From: an uncultured Clostridia bacterium
GTDB lineage: Bacteria; Bacillota; Clostridia; Christensenellales; DTU072
NCBI GenBank assembly: GCA_944372665.1
Contig: CALVZV010000004.1
Location: 1-51,816 of the forward strand
Direction: 5' to 3'
DNA length: 51,816 nucleotides
The notes under the pieces were generated by a model. The model was not told the origin of the DNA, made no database searches, and saw only the letters and a program-made list of their open reading frames with translations. The translations under genes and the position numbers were made by a program. Shown piece by piece: positions 15,107 through 21,951 of the stretch (position 1 is its first letter; the number at the start of each line of letters is the position of its first letter).

Positions 15107-16178
15107 TAATTTTAACGCTTCCGAGCACATGGATGAGGTAGAAAAGAAAAAGGACGAACTGCTTGAAAAGATCAAGGATGCCTATAAAAAGCTGGGAATT
15201 TACGGATCGGAGAGCGGTTCCGCGGACGAAAACGCCTCCGACGGCTACGAAGCGGGCGCCAGCAGGGAGCTTATCGAGGAACTGAAAACGCTGGAGGAGC
15301 TGTACCGCTACGAACAGGCAGGGATAGAGCCCGCAGGCGGCGTAGCGCTGCCCGAAACCCTGGGGGAAAAGCCGCTTGAATACACGCCGATGACCGACGC
15401 CGAGATTAGCGACGTCGCAAGAAAGGAGCTGAACGCCAAGTATGAGGAGCTGGAAAACGCAGCCGCCGAGAAATACGGCGAAGCAAAGTCCGAAATAAAG
15501 GACGAAATAGCTAAAAACCAGCTTAAAGAGCAGACCGAACTCGGTTCTTTGGCAGAAAAAGCCGAAAGCGAACAAAAAAGTCTGACGGAAAACATGGTCG
15601 TTCAGGGGCTTGTAAACAGCACTATATTCGATATCGGCAGCGAAAGCATACGCAAAAAGTATTCGACGGAGCACGAAAAGATCAGCGCGGAATACGATCT
15701 GAAATACAACTCGCTGCATAACGAACTTGCCGCCAGGCAGATCGAATACGAAAACGCGTTGGCGGAGTACAACCTTTCTTATGCAGCGGAGCTTTATTCC
15801 GAGGTCAAGCGTCTGCACGCCGAGGAAGAAAAAAGGCTGAAAGAGATCAACGAGTATAACCTCAACCTTGCAAAGCGCGAAGAGGAATACCGCGTAAAGC
15901 GGCAGCAGCTTCTGGAGGATATGTACCTGAGCCGCAGCGAAGCGATCCTTTCCGCAGCCAAAGCCGAGCAGGAATACGAAAGGCAGTACGGCGTTTCTTA
16001 CGACAAACAGACCGAATACGTGCGCCGCTACGAAACCGCCAAGAACTTTTATTCGCGCTACGACGCCGATCAGGCGGGCGCGATGATGGAGGAATCGGAA
16101 GGTTATCTCAGGCTGCTGCTGGGCGACGAGCAGTTTACCGCGCTTATGCGCTGGAATTATACGGAGAGGGGTCAATGA
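15099..16178 (+). CDS. Long coiled-coil protein (possible tail needle/plug or ejected protein)
   Basis: This 359-residue protein is almost wholly charged helix. A short N-terminal segment (EHMDEVEKKKDELLEKIKDA) is followed by an acidic Gly/Ser linker, then about 260 residues of near-continuous heptads (ELNAKYEELENAAAEKYGEA, ILSAAKAEQEYERQYGVSYD). The break at about 170-185 (NMVVQGLVNSTIFDIGSES) is uncharged and could be a membrane-active or hinge segment. In P22 the gene after gp10 is the trimeric coiled-coil needle gp26 (233 residues). By place and structure this may be its counterpart, or an internal ejection protein. The family is not recognised. It ends in an ATGA overlap with the next gene. 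Confidence 0.5.
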   Translation: MADNFNASEHMDEVEKKKDELLEKIKDAYKKLGIYGSESGSADENASDGYEAGASRELIEELKTLEELYRYEQAGIEPAGGVALPETLGEKPLEYTPMTDAEISDVARKELNAKYEELENAAAEKYGEAKSEIKDEIAKNQLKEQTELGSLAEKAESEQKSLTENMVVQGLVNSTIFDIGSESIRKKYSTEHEKISAEYDLKYNSLHNELAARQIEYENALAEYNLSYAAELYSEVKRLHAEEEKRLKEINEYNLNLAKREEEYRVKRQQLLEDMYLSRSEAILSAAKAEQEYERQYGVSYDKQTEYVRRYETAKNFYSRYDADQAGAMMEESEGYLRLLLGDEQFTALMRWNYTERGQ

Positions 16179-16366
16179 AGCTCAGAAAACTCAAAATAAG
16201 GCTAAAGTGCGACAACGGGATCTGTTTAAACGACGCCGAATACGCCGTGGAACGGAAGGGAACGCCCGCATGCAGGGAGTTAAGGCTGTGCAAAGAATGC
16301 CTTAAGGAACTGGCGGGTCTGTACGAAAGAGCCGAAAAGGAACGAAACGGGATCAAAAGGGGGTAA
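16175..16366 (+). CDS. Small cysteine-containing protein of the phage-like operon
   Basis: This 63-residue basic protein starts in a 4-nt ATGA overlap behind GGAGAGGGG. It has two Cys pairs (KCDNGIC, about residues 11-17, and CRELRLCKEC, about 33-42) that could bind one zinc ion. Proteins of this size between tail and lysis genes are often unannotated. No function can be assigned. Confidence 0.55.
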   Translation: MKLRKLKIRLKCDNGICLNDAEYAVERKGTPACRELRLCKECLKELAGLYERAEKERNGIKRG

Positions 16367-16373
16367 ACGGAAC

Positions 16374-16595
16374 ATGTGGGAACAAATCTGGGAAGCCGCA
16401 ATCAACTCGGGACTGTGGGCGATGCTGTTCGTGGCGCTGTTTTTTATACAGATACGCGACGGCAAAGCGCGCGAAACGAAATACCAGACGCTGATAAATT
16501 CTTTGGCGGAAAAACTGGAGATCGTCGAGCTGATAAAGGACGACATAGAGGAGATCAAACAGATCGTCAAAAATAACGATAAAAGCAACGAATAA
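16374..16595 (+). CDS. BhlA/UviB-family holin-like protein
   Basis: This 73-residue protein has a single N-terminal membrane segment (NSGLWAMLFVALFFIQI) followed by a charged helix (KYQTLINSLAEKLEIVELIK, then DDIEEIKQIV). This is the classical layout and wording of the BhlA/UviB holin family, with a short N-terminus, a G-(I/L)-WA-x-LFV motif and an EKL.IVE..K.D(V/I)EEIK tail. Family members act as phage holins or bacteriocin-release proteins. UviB of Clostridium perfringens is UV-inducible, which fits the LexA box of this operon. No endolysin gene accompanies it. It is the last gene before the terminator. Confidence 0.82.
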   Translation: MWEQIWEAAINSGLWAMLFVALFFIQIRDGKARETKYQTLINSLAEKLEIVELIKDDIEEIKQIVKNNDKSNE

Positions 16596-16623
16596 AAAAA
16601 GCGGGCGTTTGCCCGCTTTTTTT
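16594..16623. terminator. Strong bidirectional terminator closing the phage-like operon
   Basis: GCGGGC and GCCCGC form a stem around a GTTT loop, extended by A7 on the left and T7 on the right for 13 paired positions. It ends the holin gene on + and can also end the convergent membrane-protein gene on -, whose stop codon is at 16631. Confidence 0.92.
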
Positions 16624-16630
16624 ATTCGTT

Positions 16631-17380
16631 TCAGCGTGTTCCGTTTACCTTTTCGCGTACCAGCGTGCCCAGCGCCAGCGTCAGCGGCAGCAGTATCATC
16701 CACAGGTACCCCCGCGTAATAAGCGCTCCCGGCAGAAAGCAAAACGAAATCAGAAGGTAGTATTTGATTTTTTGCGGATCGAGTACGTAATCGAGTATTT
16801 CTTCCGCCTTCATGCCCGAAAAACGCCGTTTCTTTTTTATCTCGGGGCGCGTCGGCAGGGCGCATCTGGTTTTCAGGTAATTATAAACGCGGCGTCTGTC
16901 GGGAAAAACGAACTCGGCAGGGATCAGCGCGGTAAGCTGCAGAACGCTGCGTGAGCGTCTTCGGGTCAGTATCACGCAGGATGAAACGCCTTTTTCGGTA
17001 ACGAAACGGTAAGCCGAGGCGATATCCTCTTTGGTCAGGTCCAAGAACCTGTATAGACACGCTACCGCTGTTCTGCGGCCTTTTATCTCGGTAATTATAT
17101 ACGGAGGGATACATTCCTCTCTTTTTTCCGGGGGCAGGGTGGAAAAGAACAGCTCCGTCTGTTTTTTCATTCCCATTAGCGCCAGCAGTTCGCACATTTC
17201 GGGCACGGAAACGGATCTTTGCCGCCTGAGCCCGGCTATTTTGAAAAAAACCGCCAGCGCGACCGCCGACACTCCCGCGACTGCCAGCGCGAGATCCCAC
17301 GGCATGAATCTTACCGCTATCAGAAACGCCGCCGTTCCGAAAACGGCAAAGCACAGTATTTTGTCCGTAACCGACGCCAT
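16631..17380 (-). CDS. Membrane protein of unknown function next to nadD
   Basis: This 249-residue protein has two N-terminal membrane helices (about residues 8-25 and 28-46), a soluble basic middle of about 150 residues, and two C-terminal helices (about 207-225 and 228-240). Both ends and the soluble part should face the cytoplasm. The middle (YIITEIKGRRTAVACLYRFL, then GVSSCVILTRRR) looks like an alpha/beta domain, but no catalytic motif is certain. I do not recognise the family. No good ribosome site precedes the ATG. It is divergent from nadD, and the two 5' ends are 70 nt apart. It abuts the phage-like island, so it marks the host side of the right boundary. Confidence 0.7.
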   Translation of the reverse strand: MASVTDKILCFAVFGTAAFLIAVRFMPWDLALAVAGVSAVALAVFFKIAGLRRQRSVSVPEMCELLALMGMKKQTELFFSTLPPEKREECIPPYIITEIKGRRTAVACLYRFLDLTKEDIASAYRFVTEKGVSSCVILTRRRSRSVLQLTALIPAEFVFPDRRRVYNYLKTRCALPTRPEIKKKRRFSGMKAEEILDYVLDPQKIKYYLLISFCFLPGALITRGYLWMILLPLTLALGTLVREKVNGTR

Positions 17381-17415
17381 ACGCGGAGTATTCCCCGTAA
17401 AAAAATCTTTAACCG

Positions 17416-17444
17416 TTTACATCGCGGTGCGTCGGGTGTATAAT
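17416..17444 (+). promoter_or_regulatory. Consensus promoter placing the nadD start codon at +1
   Basis: TTTACA (17416-17421), a 17-nt spacer and TATAAT (17439-17444) are followed after 6 nt (CGGGGT) by the nadD ATG at 17451. Transcription should begin at or next to the A of the ATG, giving a leaderless mRNA. Confidence 0.75.
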
Positions 17445-17450
17445 CGGGGT

Positions 17451-18623
17451 ATGAAATCAGGCGTATTGGGCGGCACGTTCGATCCCGTCCACGTGGATCA
17501 TCTGTATGTGGCAGAAAAAGCGCGGCTGGAGCTGGGACTGGACCGCGTTCTGCTTTTGCCCGCGGCGCTGCCGCCGCATAAATCCGGATCCGTCAGCGAC
17601 TATCCTACCAGGCTGGCGATGCTGCGGGAATTTGTCCGCGACGCCGCCGACAGAGGCGTTTGTCTGGAGATAGACGAAACGGAATCCGAGTTCCGTCCAT
17701 GTCCTTCTTACGCTTACCGCACGCTTGAAAGGCTGAAAGAAAAATACGCTTCCGATTCGCTTACGTACATTATAGGTTCCGATTCGCTGTTCAAGTTCGG
17801 TGAATGGAAATATCCCGAAAGAGTAGCCGCGTCGATGCCGGTATGCGTGTATCCGCGCGGCGGCGCCGACGGCGGTGAAGACGGCGTCGCAAAGGAGTGC
17901 GCCGATATGAACGCGCGGTATCCGGGAGCGCGGTTTTTCGCCATGGGCGCGGTTTCGCGCGGCGTTTCTTCGTCGCTTATACGCTTTTTTGCGGAAACGG
18001 ACCGGCTTGAGCTGGCCTCGGACATGCTGACGCCGTCGGTTTACGCGTATATTAAGAAAAACGGACTTTACCGCGGCTATGCCGCCATGGTGGAAAAGCT
18101 TAAAAACGACCTGCCCGAAGGTCTGTTCAGGCATTCGCTGAATACCGCGGAATGGGCGGTGGAGCACGCTTGGCTGGGGGGAGTGCCGTTCGACAGGGCG
18201 TTTACGGCGGCGCTTTTGCACGATTCGGCAAAGCCTTTTTCGCCGGTGTCGGCAAAAGACGCCTATCCCGAGGGCACGGCGGACGCGGTCAAGCACCAGT
18301 ACGACGCCGTGACCGTCCTGAAAACGGAATACGGCATTACTGATCCCGAGGTGCTGGACGCCGTAAAATACCATACCACCGCCAGACCGGACATGTCCCG
18401 TACGGGCAAACTCGTTTTTTTGGCGGACAAGCTGGAAAAGGGCAGAAACTACGACGGCATAGACAGGTTAAGGCGGATCGCGTCGAAAAGTCTGGACGAT
18501 GGCGTGGCGGCGGTCCTGGAACACACGCTCGGATATTTACATTCGCGTAAAGAAACGCCGGACGAATTGACTTTGAGTTCTTACGAATGGTATAATAATA
18601 TACGGAGGCAAAATGGAAGCTAA
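17451..18623 (+). CDS. nadD: Nicotinate-nucleotide adenylyltransferase fused to YqeK-type HD hydrolase
   Basis: This 390-residue two-domain protein starts at the ATG at 17451; the longer open frame upstream is noise. Residues 1-200 are NadD: the nucleotidyltransferase motif GGTFDPVH (7-14), the ALPPHK loop, and SSSLIR near 180. NadD makes deamido-NAD from nicotinate mononucleotide and ATP. Residues about 215-380 are an HD phosphohydrolase of the YqeK type (RHSLNTAEWA, LLHDSAKPF, KYHTTARP, LADKLEKGR). YqeK hydrolyses diadenosine tetraphosphate symmetrically. In Bacillus the two are adjacent separate genes; here they are one chain. There is no ribosome site, but a promoter lies just upstream. 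The end overlaps rsfS by 11 nt. Confidence 0.92.
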   Translation: MKSGVLGGTFDPVHVDHLYVAEKARLELGLDRVLLLPAALPPHKSGSVSDYPTRLAMLREFVRDAADRGVCLEIDETESEFRPCPSYAYRTLERLKEKYASDSLTYIIGSDSLFKFGEWKYPERVAASMPVCVYPRGGADGGEDGVAKECADMNARYPGARFFAMGAVSRGVSSSLIRFFAETDRLELASDMLTPSVYAYIKKNGLYRGYAAMVEKLKNDLPEGLFRHSLNTAEWAVEHAWLGGVPFDRAFTAALLHDSAKPFSPVSAKDAYPEGTADAVKHQYDAVTVLKTEYGITDPEVLDAVKYHTTARPDMSRTGKLVFLADKLEKGRNYDGIDRLRRIASKSLDDGVAAVLEHTLGYLHSRKETPDELTLSSYEWYNNIRRQNGS

Positions 18624-18939
18624 AGCGTTGGCCGCAGCCGTAACGGCGGTTATTGAGGACAAAAACGGCAAAGATACCGTGACTATCGCGCTCAAACAGC
18701 CTGCGATAGCCGATTGTTTTATAGTGACTACTGGCAAAAACCACAATCACGTCCGCGCCATTGCCGAGGCGGTAGAGGAAAAGCTGTACGAACTCGGCGT
18801 TTCTCCCACCAGAAGCGAAGGCGTCAGAGAGGGCAGATGGGCGGTGCTGGATTACGATTCCGTCATAGTCCACATATTCGGCGCCGACGCCAGGGATTTT
18901 TATTGTCTGGAAAAACTTTGGTCGCATAAGGAAGACTGA
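18613..18939 (+). CDS. rsfS: Ribosomal silencing factor RsfS
   Basis: This 108-residue protein has the RsfS/YbeB/Iojap fold markers: the opening ALAAAVTAVIEDKNG, ADCFIVTTGKNHNHVRAIAE, and GRWAVLDYDSVIVHIF followed by FYCLEKLW. It binds L14 (uL14) on the 50S subunit and blocks subunit joining when nutrients are low. It is preceded by ATACGGAGG and overlaps the end of nadD, the conserved nadD-yqeK-rsfS order of Firmicutes. Confidence 0.93.
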   Translation: MEAKALAAAVTAVIEDKNGKDTVTIALKQPAIADCFIVTTGKNHNHVRAIAEAVEEKLYELGVSPTRSEGVREGRWAVLDYDSVIVHIFGADARDFYCLEKLWSHKED

Positions 18940-18954
18940 TTCAGAGGAAAGAAA

Positions 18955-19689
18955 ATGATTGACACACACAAATCTGCTCCCGATAACGTCGGGAGCGAAA
19001 ACGAAGCCCAAACGCAGTCCGTCGGCAGTGCCGCCGATAACGGCGGTATCACCGGAACCAAGATCACTTTAAAGCCCGCCGGTCCGCTGGATCCTCCCGG
19101 CGTCCACGGCAGAAAAACCTCTCCCAAACGTCCGCTTTCCAGACGCAACGTCGTTGCCTATATGGCAAAAATAGGCGTTTTGGCGGCGCTTTCCACGGTG
19201 CTGTATCTGTTCGCGCGGTTCCCGATATTCGCGGTGTTTCCGTTCAACGTGCTGGATATGGACTTTTCGGACGTGCCCGCGCTTATCGGCGGTTTTGCTC
19301 TGGGACCCGTCGGCGGCGTGATCATAGAATTTATAAAGTGCGTGATCAAGCTTTCCACCTCGGACACGATGTTCGTGGGCGAGCTTTCCAACTTTATCGT
19401 GGGCGCGGCTTTGGTGCTGCCCGCTTCTCTGTATTATAAATACCACAAGACGATGAAAGGCGCGCTGATAAGCCTTTTGATAGGCATCGCCGTCAACGCC
19501 GCGGTTTCGGTGTTCAACAACTATTTCATCACCGTACCGCTGTATTCGACTTTCGCTCCTGTGGTAATGGAAGTCAGAGTGGAGTTCGCGTGCTATTACG
19601 GACTGGGATTCAATATCCTTAAATCCACGGTCGCTTCCGTGATCACGCTGCTTATATACAAGCGGCTGTCGCCGATACTGCATATTTAA
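18955..19689 (+). CDS. ECF transporter S component, RibU-like (probable riboflavin uptake)
   Basis: This 244-residue protein has a polar Pro/Ser/Lys-rich N-terminal extension of about 65 residues, then five to six membrane segments. The core carries the RibU-type pattern LDMDFSDVPALIGGFALGP followed by EFIKCVIKL and NFIVGAALVLPASLYY, which forms the substrate pocket in riboflavin S components. It should partner with a shared ECF module (EcfA, EcfA' and EcfT) encoded elsewhere. No FMN riboswitch is visible upstream; the gene follows rsfS closely and begins behind AGAGGAAAG. The long cytoplasmic N-terminus is unusual for an S component. Other vitamin substrates are possible. Confidence 0.8.
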   Translation: MIDTHKSAPDNVGSENEAQTQSVGSAADNGGITGTKITLKPAGPLDPPGVHGRKTSPKRPLSRRNVVAYMAKIGVLAALSTVLYLFARFPIFAVFPFNVLDMDFSDVPALIGGFALGPVGGVIIEFIKCVIKLSTSDTMFVGELSNFIVGAALVLPASLYYKYHKTMKGALISLLIGIAVNAAVSVFNNYFITVPLYSTFAPVVMEVRVEFACYYGLGFNILKSTVASVITLLIYKRLSPILHI

Positions 19690-19691
19690 CG

Positions 19692-20105
19692 ATGGTATTC
19701 GAATCCCGCAGCGTCGAAGATACATACGCTTTCGCCGCCGAGACCGCGGCGCGGCTAGGCGGAGGCGAGATCATACTGCTTGGAGGCGGCCTCGGGGCGG
19801 GCAAAACGACGTTTACAAAGGGTTTGGCGCTTGCGTTGGGCGTAAAACGCGAAGTCGTGTCGCCTACGTTCACTCTGGTCAGGGAATACGAGGGCGAAAG
19901 GTTAAAACTGTACCATTTCGACCTGTACCGCATAACCTGCGAGGAAGAGCTGGAAGAACTGGGACTGGACGAATATTTCGCGCCCGACGCCGTCACGGTC
20001 ATAGAATGGAACAAGCCCGGAGTGAAACTGCCGGGAAAGATTTTCAGAATAGACATAGAGCGCAAAGAAGGGGACAAACGCGTTTTCACGCTGGAGGAAG
20101 AATGA
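19692..20105 (+). CDS. tsaE: tRNA threonylcarbamoyladenosine biosynthesis ATPase TsaE
   Basis: This 137-residue protein is of family-typical size. The P-loop GGGLGAGKTT is at about 31-40, followed by SPTFTLVREYEG, the YHFDLYR Walker-B-like strand (D near 77), LGLDEYF, and VTVIEWNKPGVKLP. TsaE powers the TsaB-TsaD complex that adds the threonylcarbamoyl group to A37 of ANN-decoding tRNAs. It starts 2 nt after the ECF gene and ends in a 4-nt overlap with tsaB. Confidence 0.95.
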   Translation: MVFESRSVEDTYAFAAETAARLGGGEIILLGGGLGAGKTTFTKGLALALGVKREVVSPTFTLVREYEGERLKLYHFDLYRITCEEELEELGLDEYFAPDAVTVIEWNKPGVKLPGKIFRIDIERKEGDKRVFTLEEE

Positions 20106-20671
20106 ATTTTCTGATAATAGACGCCACCCAATCCGAGCTTATGATAGTGGTCGGCTGCGGCGGAAAGCGGTATGAATATTCCGGCAATACTAATATGCGC
20201 CGTCACGAATCCATGATACTCTGCCAAACGGACGAGCTGCTGAAAAAAGCGGGAATCGGAATAACCGATATCGACGTTTTAGGCGCCGTCACGGGTCCGG
20301 GTTCGTTTACGGGGATACGCATAGGGGTCACCGCGGTGAACGCGCTTGCCCGCGCGACGGGGGCAAAACTCGTGGCGTTTTCGGGGCTGGAATGCGCGCT
20401 TTACGGCATGGACGACGCTATCGCGCTAATGGACTGCAAACACGGCAATTATTACGCCCTGGCAAGGGTACACGGCGCCGACGAGTATCTTGCGCTGAAC
20501 GCCGGCGATCTTTCCGATCCGCGGCTGGCTCCGTTAAAAAAAGTTTATTATACGTCTCCCGATCCCGATTTTGCCGTAAAAGTGCTGCGGCAAAAGGTCT
20601 CGGAGGGCGATTTCAAGACGCTTGCGGCGCCGTTCTATATCAAAAAATCTTCGGCGGAGAATGAGAAATGA
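20102..20671 (+). CDS. tsaB: tRNA threonylcarbamoyladenosine biosynthesis protein TsaB
   Basis: This 189-residue protein starts at the ATG at 20102, in an ATGA overlap with tsaE. The N-terminal ASKHA-like strand (LIIDATQSELMIVV), the HESMILCQTDELL helix and the diagnostic GPGSFTGIRIGVTAVNALA (about 64-82) identify TsaB, the structural partner of TsaD. The C-terminal half is short and ends in KKSSAENEK. TsaD itself is not in this window. It overlaps rimI by 4 nt. Confidence 0.94.
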   Translation: MNFLIIDATQSELMIVVGCGGKRYEYSGNTNMRRHESMILCQTDELLKKAGIGITDIDVLGAVTGPGSFTGIRIGVTAVNALARATGAKLVAFSGLECALYGMDDAIALMDCKHGNYYALARVHGADEYLALNAGDLSDPRLAPLKKVYYTSPDPDFAVKVLRQKVSEGDFKTLAAPFYIKKSSAENEK

Positions 20672-21123
20672 GCTTTATCGTGCGCCCTTACGAGCTGAAA
20701 GACCTGTTCAGGATAGCCGAAATAGAAAAAAGCTGTTTCGAGCATCCGTGGTCGTACGACAGCTTCTGCATGGAGTACGCCGATAAAAGCAAGCACTATT
20801 TCGTCGCCGAAAACGAGGACGGCGCGATTATAGGATACGGCGGTTTCATGCACGTCGAGGACGAAGCGCACATTATGAACGTGGCTGTCGCAGAGCCGTT
20901 CCGCAGAGAGGGCGCGGGGGCGGCGATAATGAGTAAAATGCTTGAAAAGGCGCGTTCTTTGGGGATAAAGGCGGTAACGCTGGAGGTAGACAACGCCAAC
21001 GTCGCGGCGATAGCGCTTTACGAAAAATCTGGCTTCGAATGCGCGGGACTCAGACCGCATTATTACGGCTGGGATCGTCCTGCAAGGATATATTGGTATT
21101 ATTTCGATAAAAACCGCGCTTAA
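20668..21123 (+). CDS. rimI: Ribosomal protein S18-alanine N-acetyltransferase RimI
   Basis: This 151-residue GNAT acetyltransferase shows the RimI opening (EIEKSCFEHPWSYDSF), acetyl-CoA motif A (NVAVAEPFRREGAGAAIMSK) and motif B (NVAAIALYEKSGF), and ends with PARIYWYYFDK. The order tsaE-tsaB-rimI is conserved in Firmicutes, usually followed by tsaD, which is absent here. The target is the N-terminus of S18 or another protein. Confidence 0.92.
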   Translation: MSFIVRPYELKDLFRIAEIEKSCFEHPWSYDSFCMEYADKSKHYFVAENEDGAIIGYGGFMHVEDEAHIMNVAVAEPFRREGAGAAIMSKMLEKARSLGIKAVTLEVDNANVAAIALYEKSGFECAGLRPHYYGWDRPARIYWYYFDKNRA

Positions 21124-21249
21124 ACAGCTATATTTTCTCGGATTTATTTTTTGTGCCCGCGAACGGTCGGGAATAAAGTTTTGCGGATAAACAGCAACAG
21201 TCGCGTAATATGATATAACCTTTTTTTGCCATGCGGCATATAGTTGGAT

Positions 21250-21951
21250 ATGCTCAGTTATGTCGCAGGCGGAAATTCGAAAGGCGTGGCGGTGCTTTTT
21301 CTGCACGGCTGGGGAGGGGATACATCATCGGTGGAGCCGCTTCGCGGCGCGCTGGAGAGCGAATACATGACCGTATCCGCCGATCTATACGGCTTCGGCA
21401 AAACGCCGCATCCGGACAAAGCGCTTACGCTGAACGATTACGCGGCGGGCGTAAAGGAACTGCTGGACGCGCTAAATATTCCCAGAGCCGTATTCGTCGG
21501 GCATTCTTTCGGCGGCAGAGTGGCGATCAGAACGGCGGTTCTTTATCCGGATACAGTCTCAAAACTCGTGCTTATAGATGCGGCCGGGTTAAAGCCGAGA
21601 GGGGCAGCTTTTAAAAAGATACGCGCTAAAATACATAAAATATTAAAGTTTTTTAACGATAGGGGACTTCGCGGCTCATCTGATTACGAGGCTGCGGAGG
21701 GCAAATTGAGACAGACTTTCGTTTCGGTCGTCAACGAATATCAGGACGCCGAAGCCGCAGCGCTGAAATGCGGCGCGCTCATCGTCTGGGGAGCACGGGA
21801 CAAGGCTACGCCGCCGTATATGGCAAAGCGTTTCAGGCGCCTTATAGCCGATTCCGAACTCCATATTCTGCCCGACGCGGGACATTTCGCGTATCTGGAC
21901 AAGCTTCCCGAAACACTTATGCTGATAAAAGCATATATTGCCGGGGAATGA
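21250..21951 (+). CDS. Alpha/beta hydrolase
   Basis: This 233-residue single-domain hydrolase has a clear catalytic triad. The nucleophile elbow GHSFGG is at about 84-89 and the acid is in IVWGARDKATPP (Asp about 187). The His is in DAGHFAYLDKLPE (about 212), and the oxyanion HGWGG follows strand 3. The closest broad group is the 2-hydroxymuconate-semialdehyde-hydrolase-like family, but the substrate cannot be told. The start is uncertain: an ATG at 21250 and a TTG at 21244 are both possible and neither has a ribosome site. A TATAGT 5 nt before the ATG may be a -10 of a leaderless message. It overlaps the MurF-like gene by 4 nt, so a role near the envelope is possible. Confidence 0.82.
   Translation: MLSYVAGGNSKGVAVLFLHGWGGDTSSVEPLRGALESEYMTVSADLYGFGKTPHPDKALTLNDYAAGVKELLDALNIPRAVFVGHSFGGRVAIRTAVLYPDTVSKLVLIDAAGLKPRGAAFKKIRAKIHKILKFFNDRGLRGSSDYEAAEGKLRQTFVSVVNEYQDAEAAALKCGALIVWGARDKATPPYMAKRFRRLIADSELHILPDAGHFAYLDKLPETLMLIKAYIAGE

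Larger units (their letters stand above)
5813..16623 (+). mobile_element. Compact phage-derived head/packaging island under SOS control (P22-like head and neck module plus holin)
   Basis: This is a single operon-like block between its own promoter and LexA box and a strong terminator. The order is regulator, small terminase-like, small unknown, large terminase, portal, scaffold-like, major capsid, connector, propeller-like hub, 35-residue coil, long coiled coil, Cys-rich peptide and holin. One extra membrane-protein gene on the opposite strand interrupts the early part. The order and sizes follow P22 gp3-2-1-8-5-4-10-26. No integrase, recombinase, repressor, replication, tape-measure, sheath, baseplate, tailspike or endolysin gene is visible, and I found no flanking repeats. 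By eye its base and codon use resemble the surrounding genes. It could be a domesticated particle such as a gene-transfer agent, a capsid-forming satellite, or the remnant of a decayed prophage. Confidence 0.75.

Noticed and set aside
5480-16700. Attachment-site repeats or a tRNA flanking the phage-like island
   Set aside because: I compared the sequence around both ends by eye and found no direct repeat or tRNA-like end; short repeats could still be missed.
17031-17450. N-terminal extension of nadD
   Set aside because: It overlaps the coding region of the opposite gene and the nadD promoter; the NadD motif begins 6 residues after the ATG at 17451.
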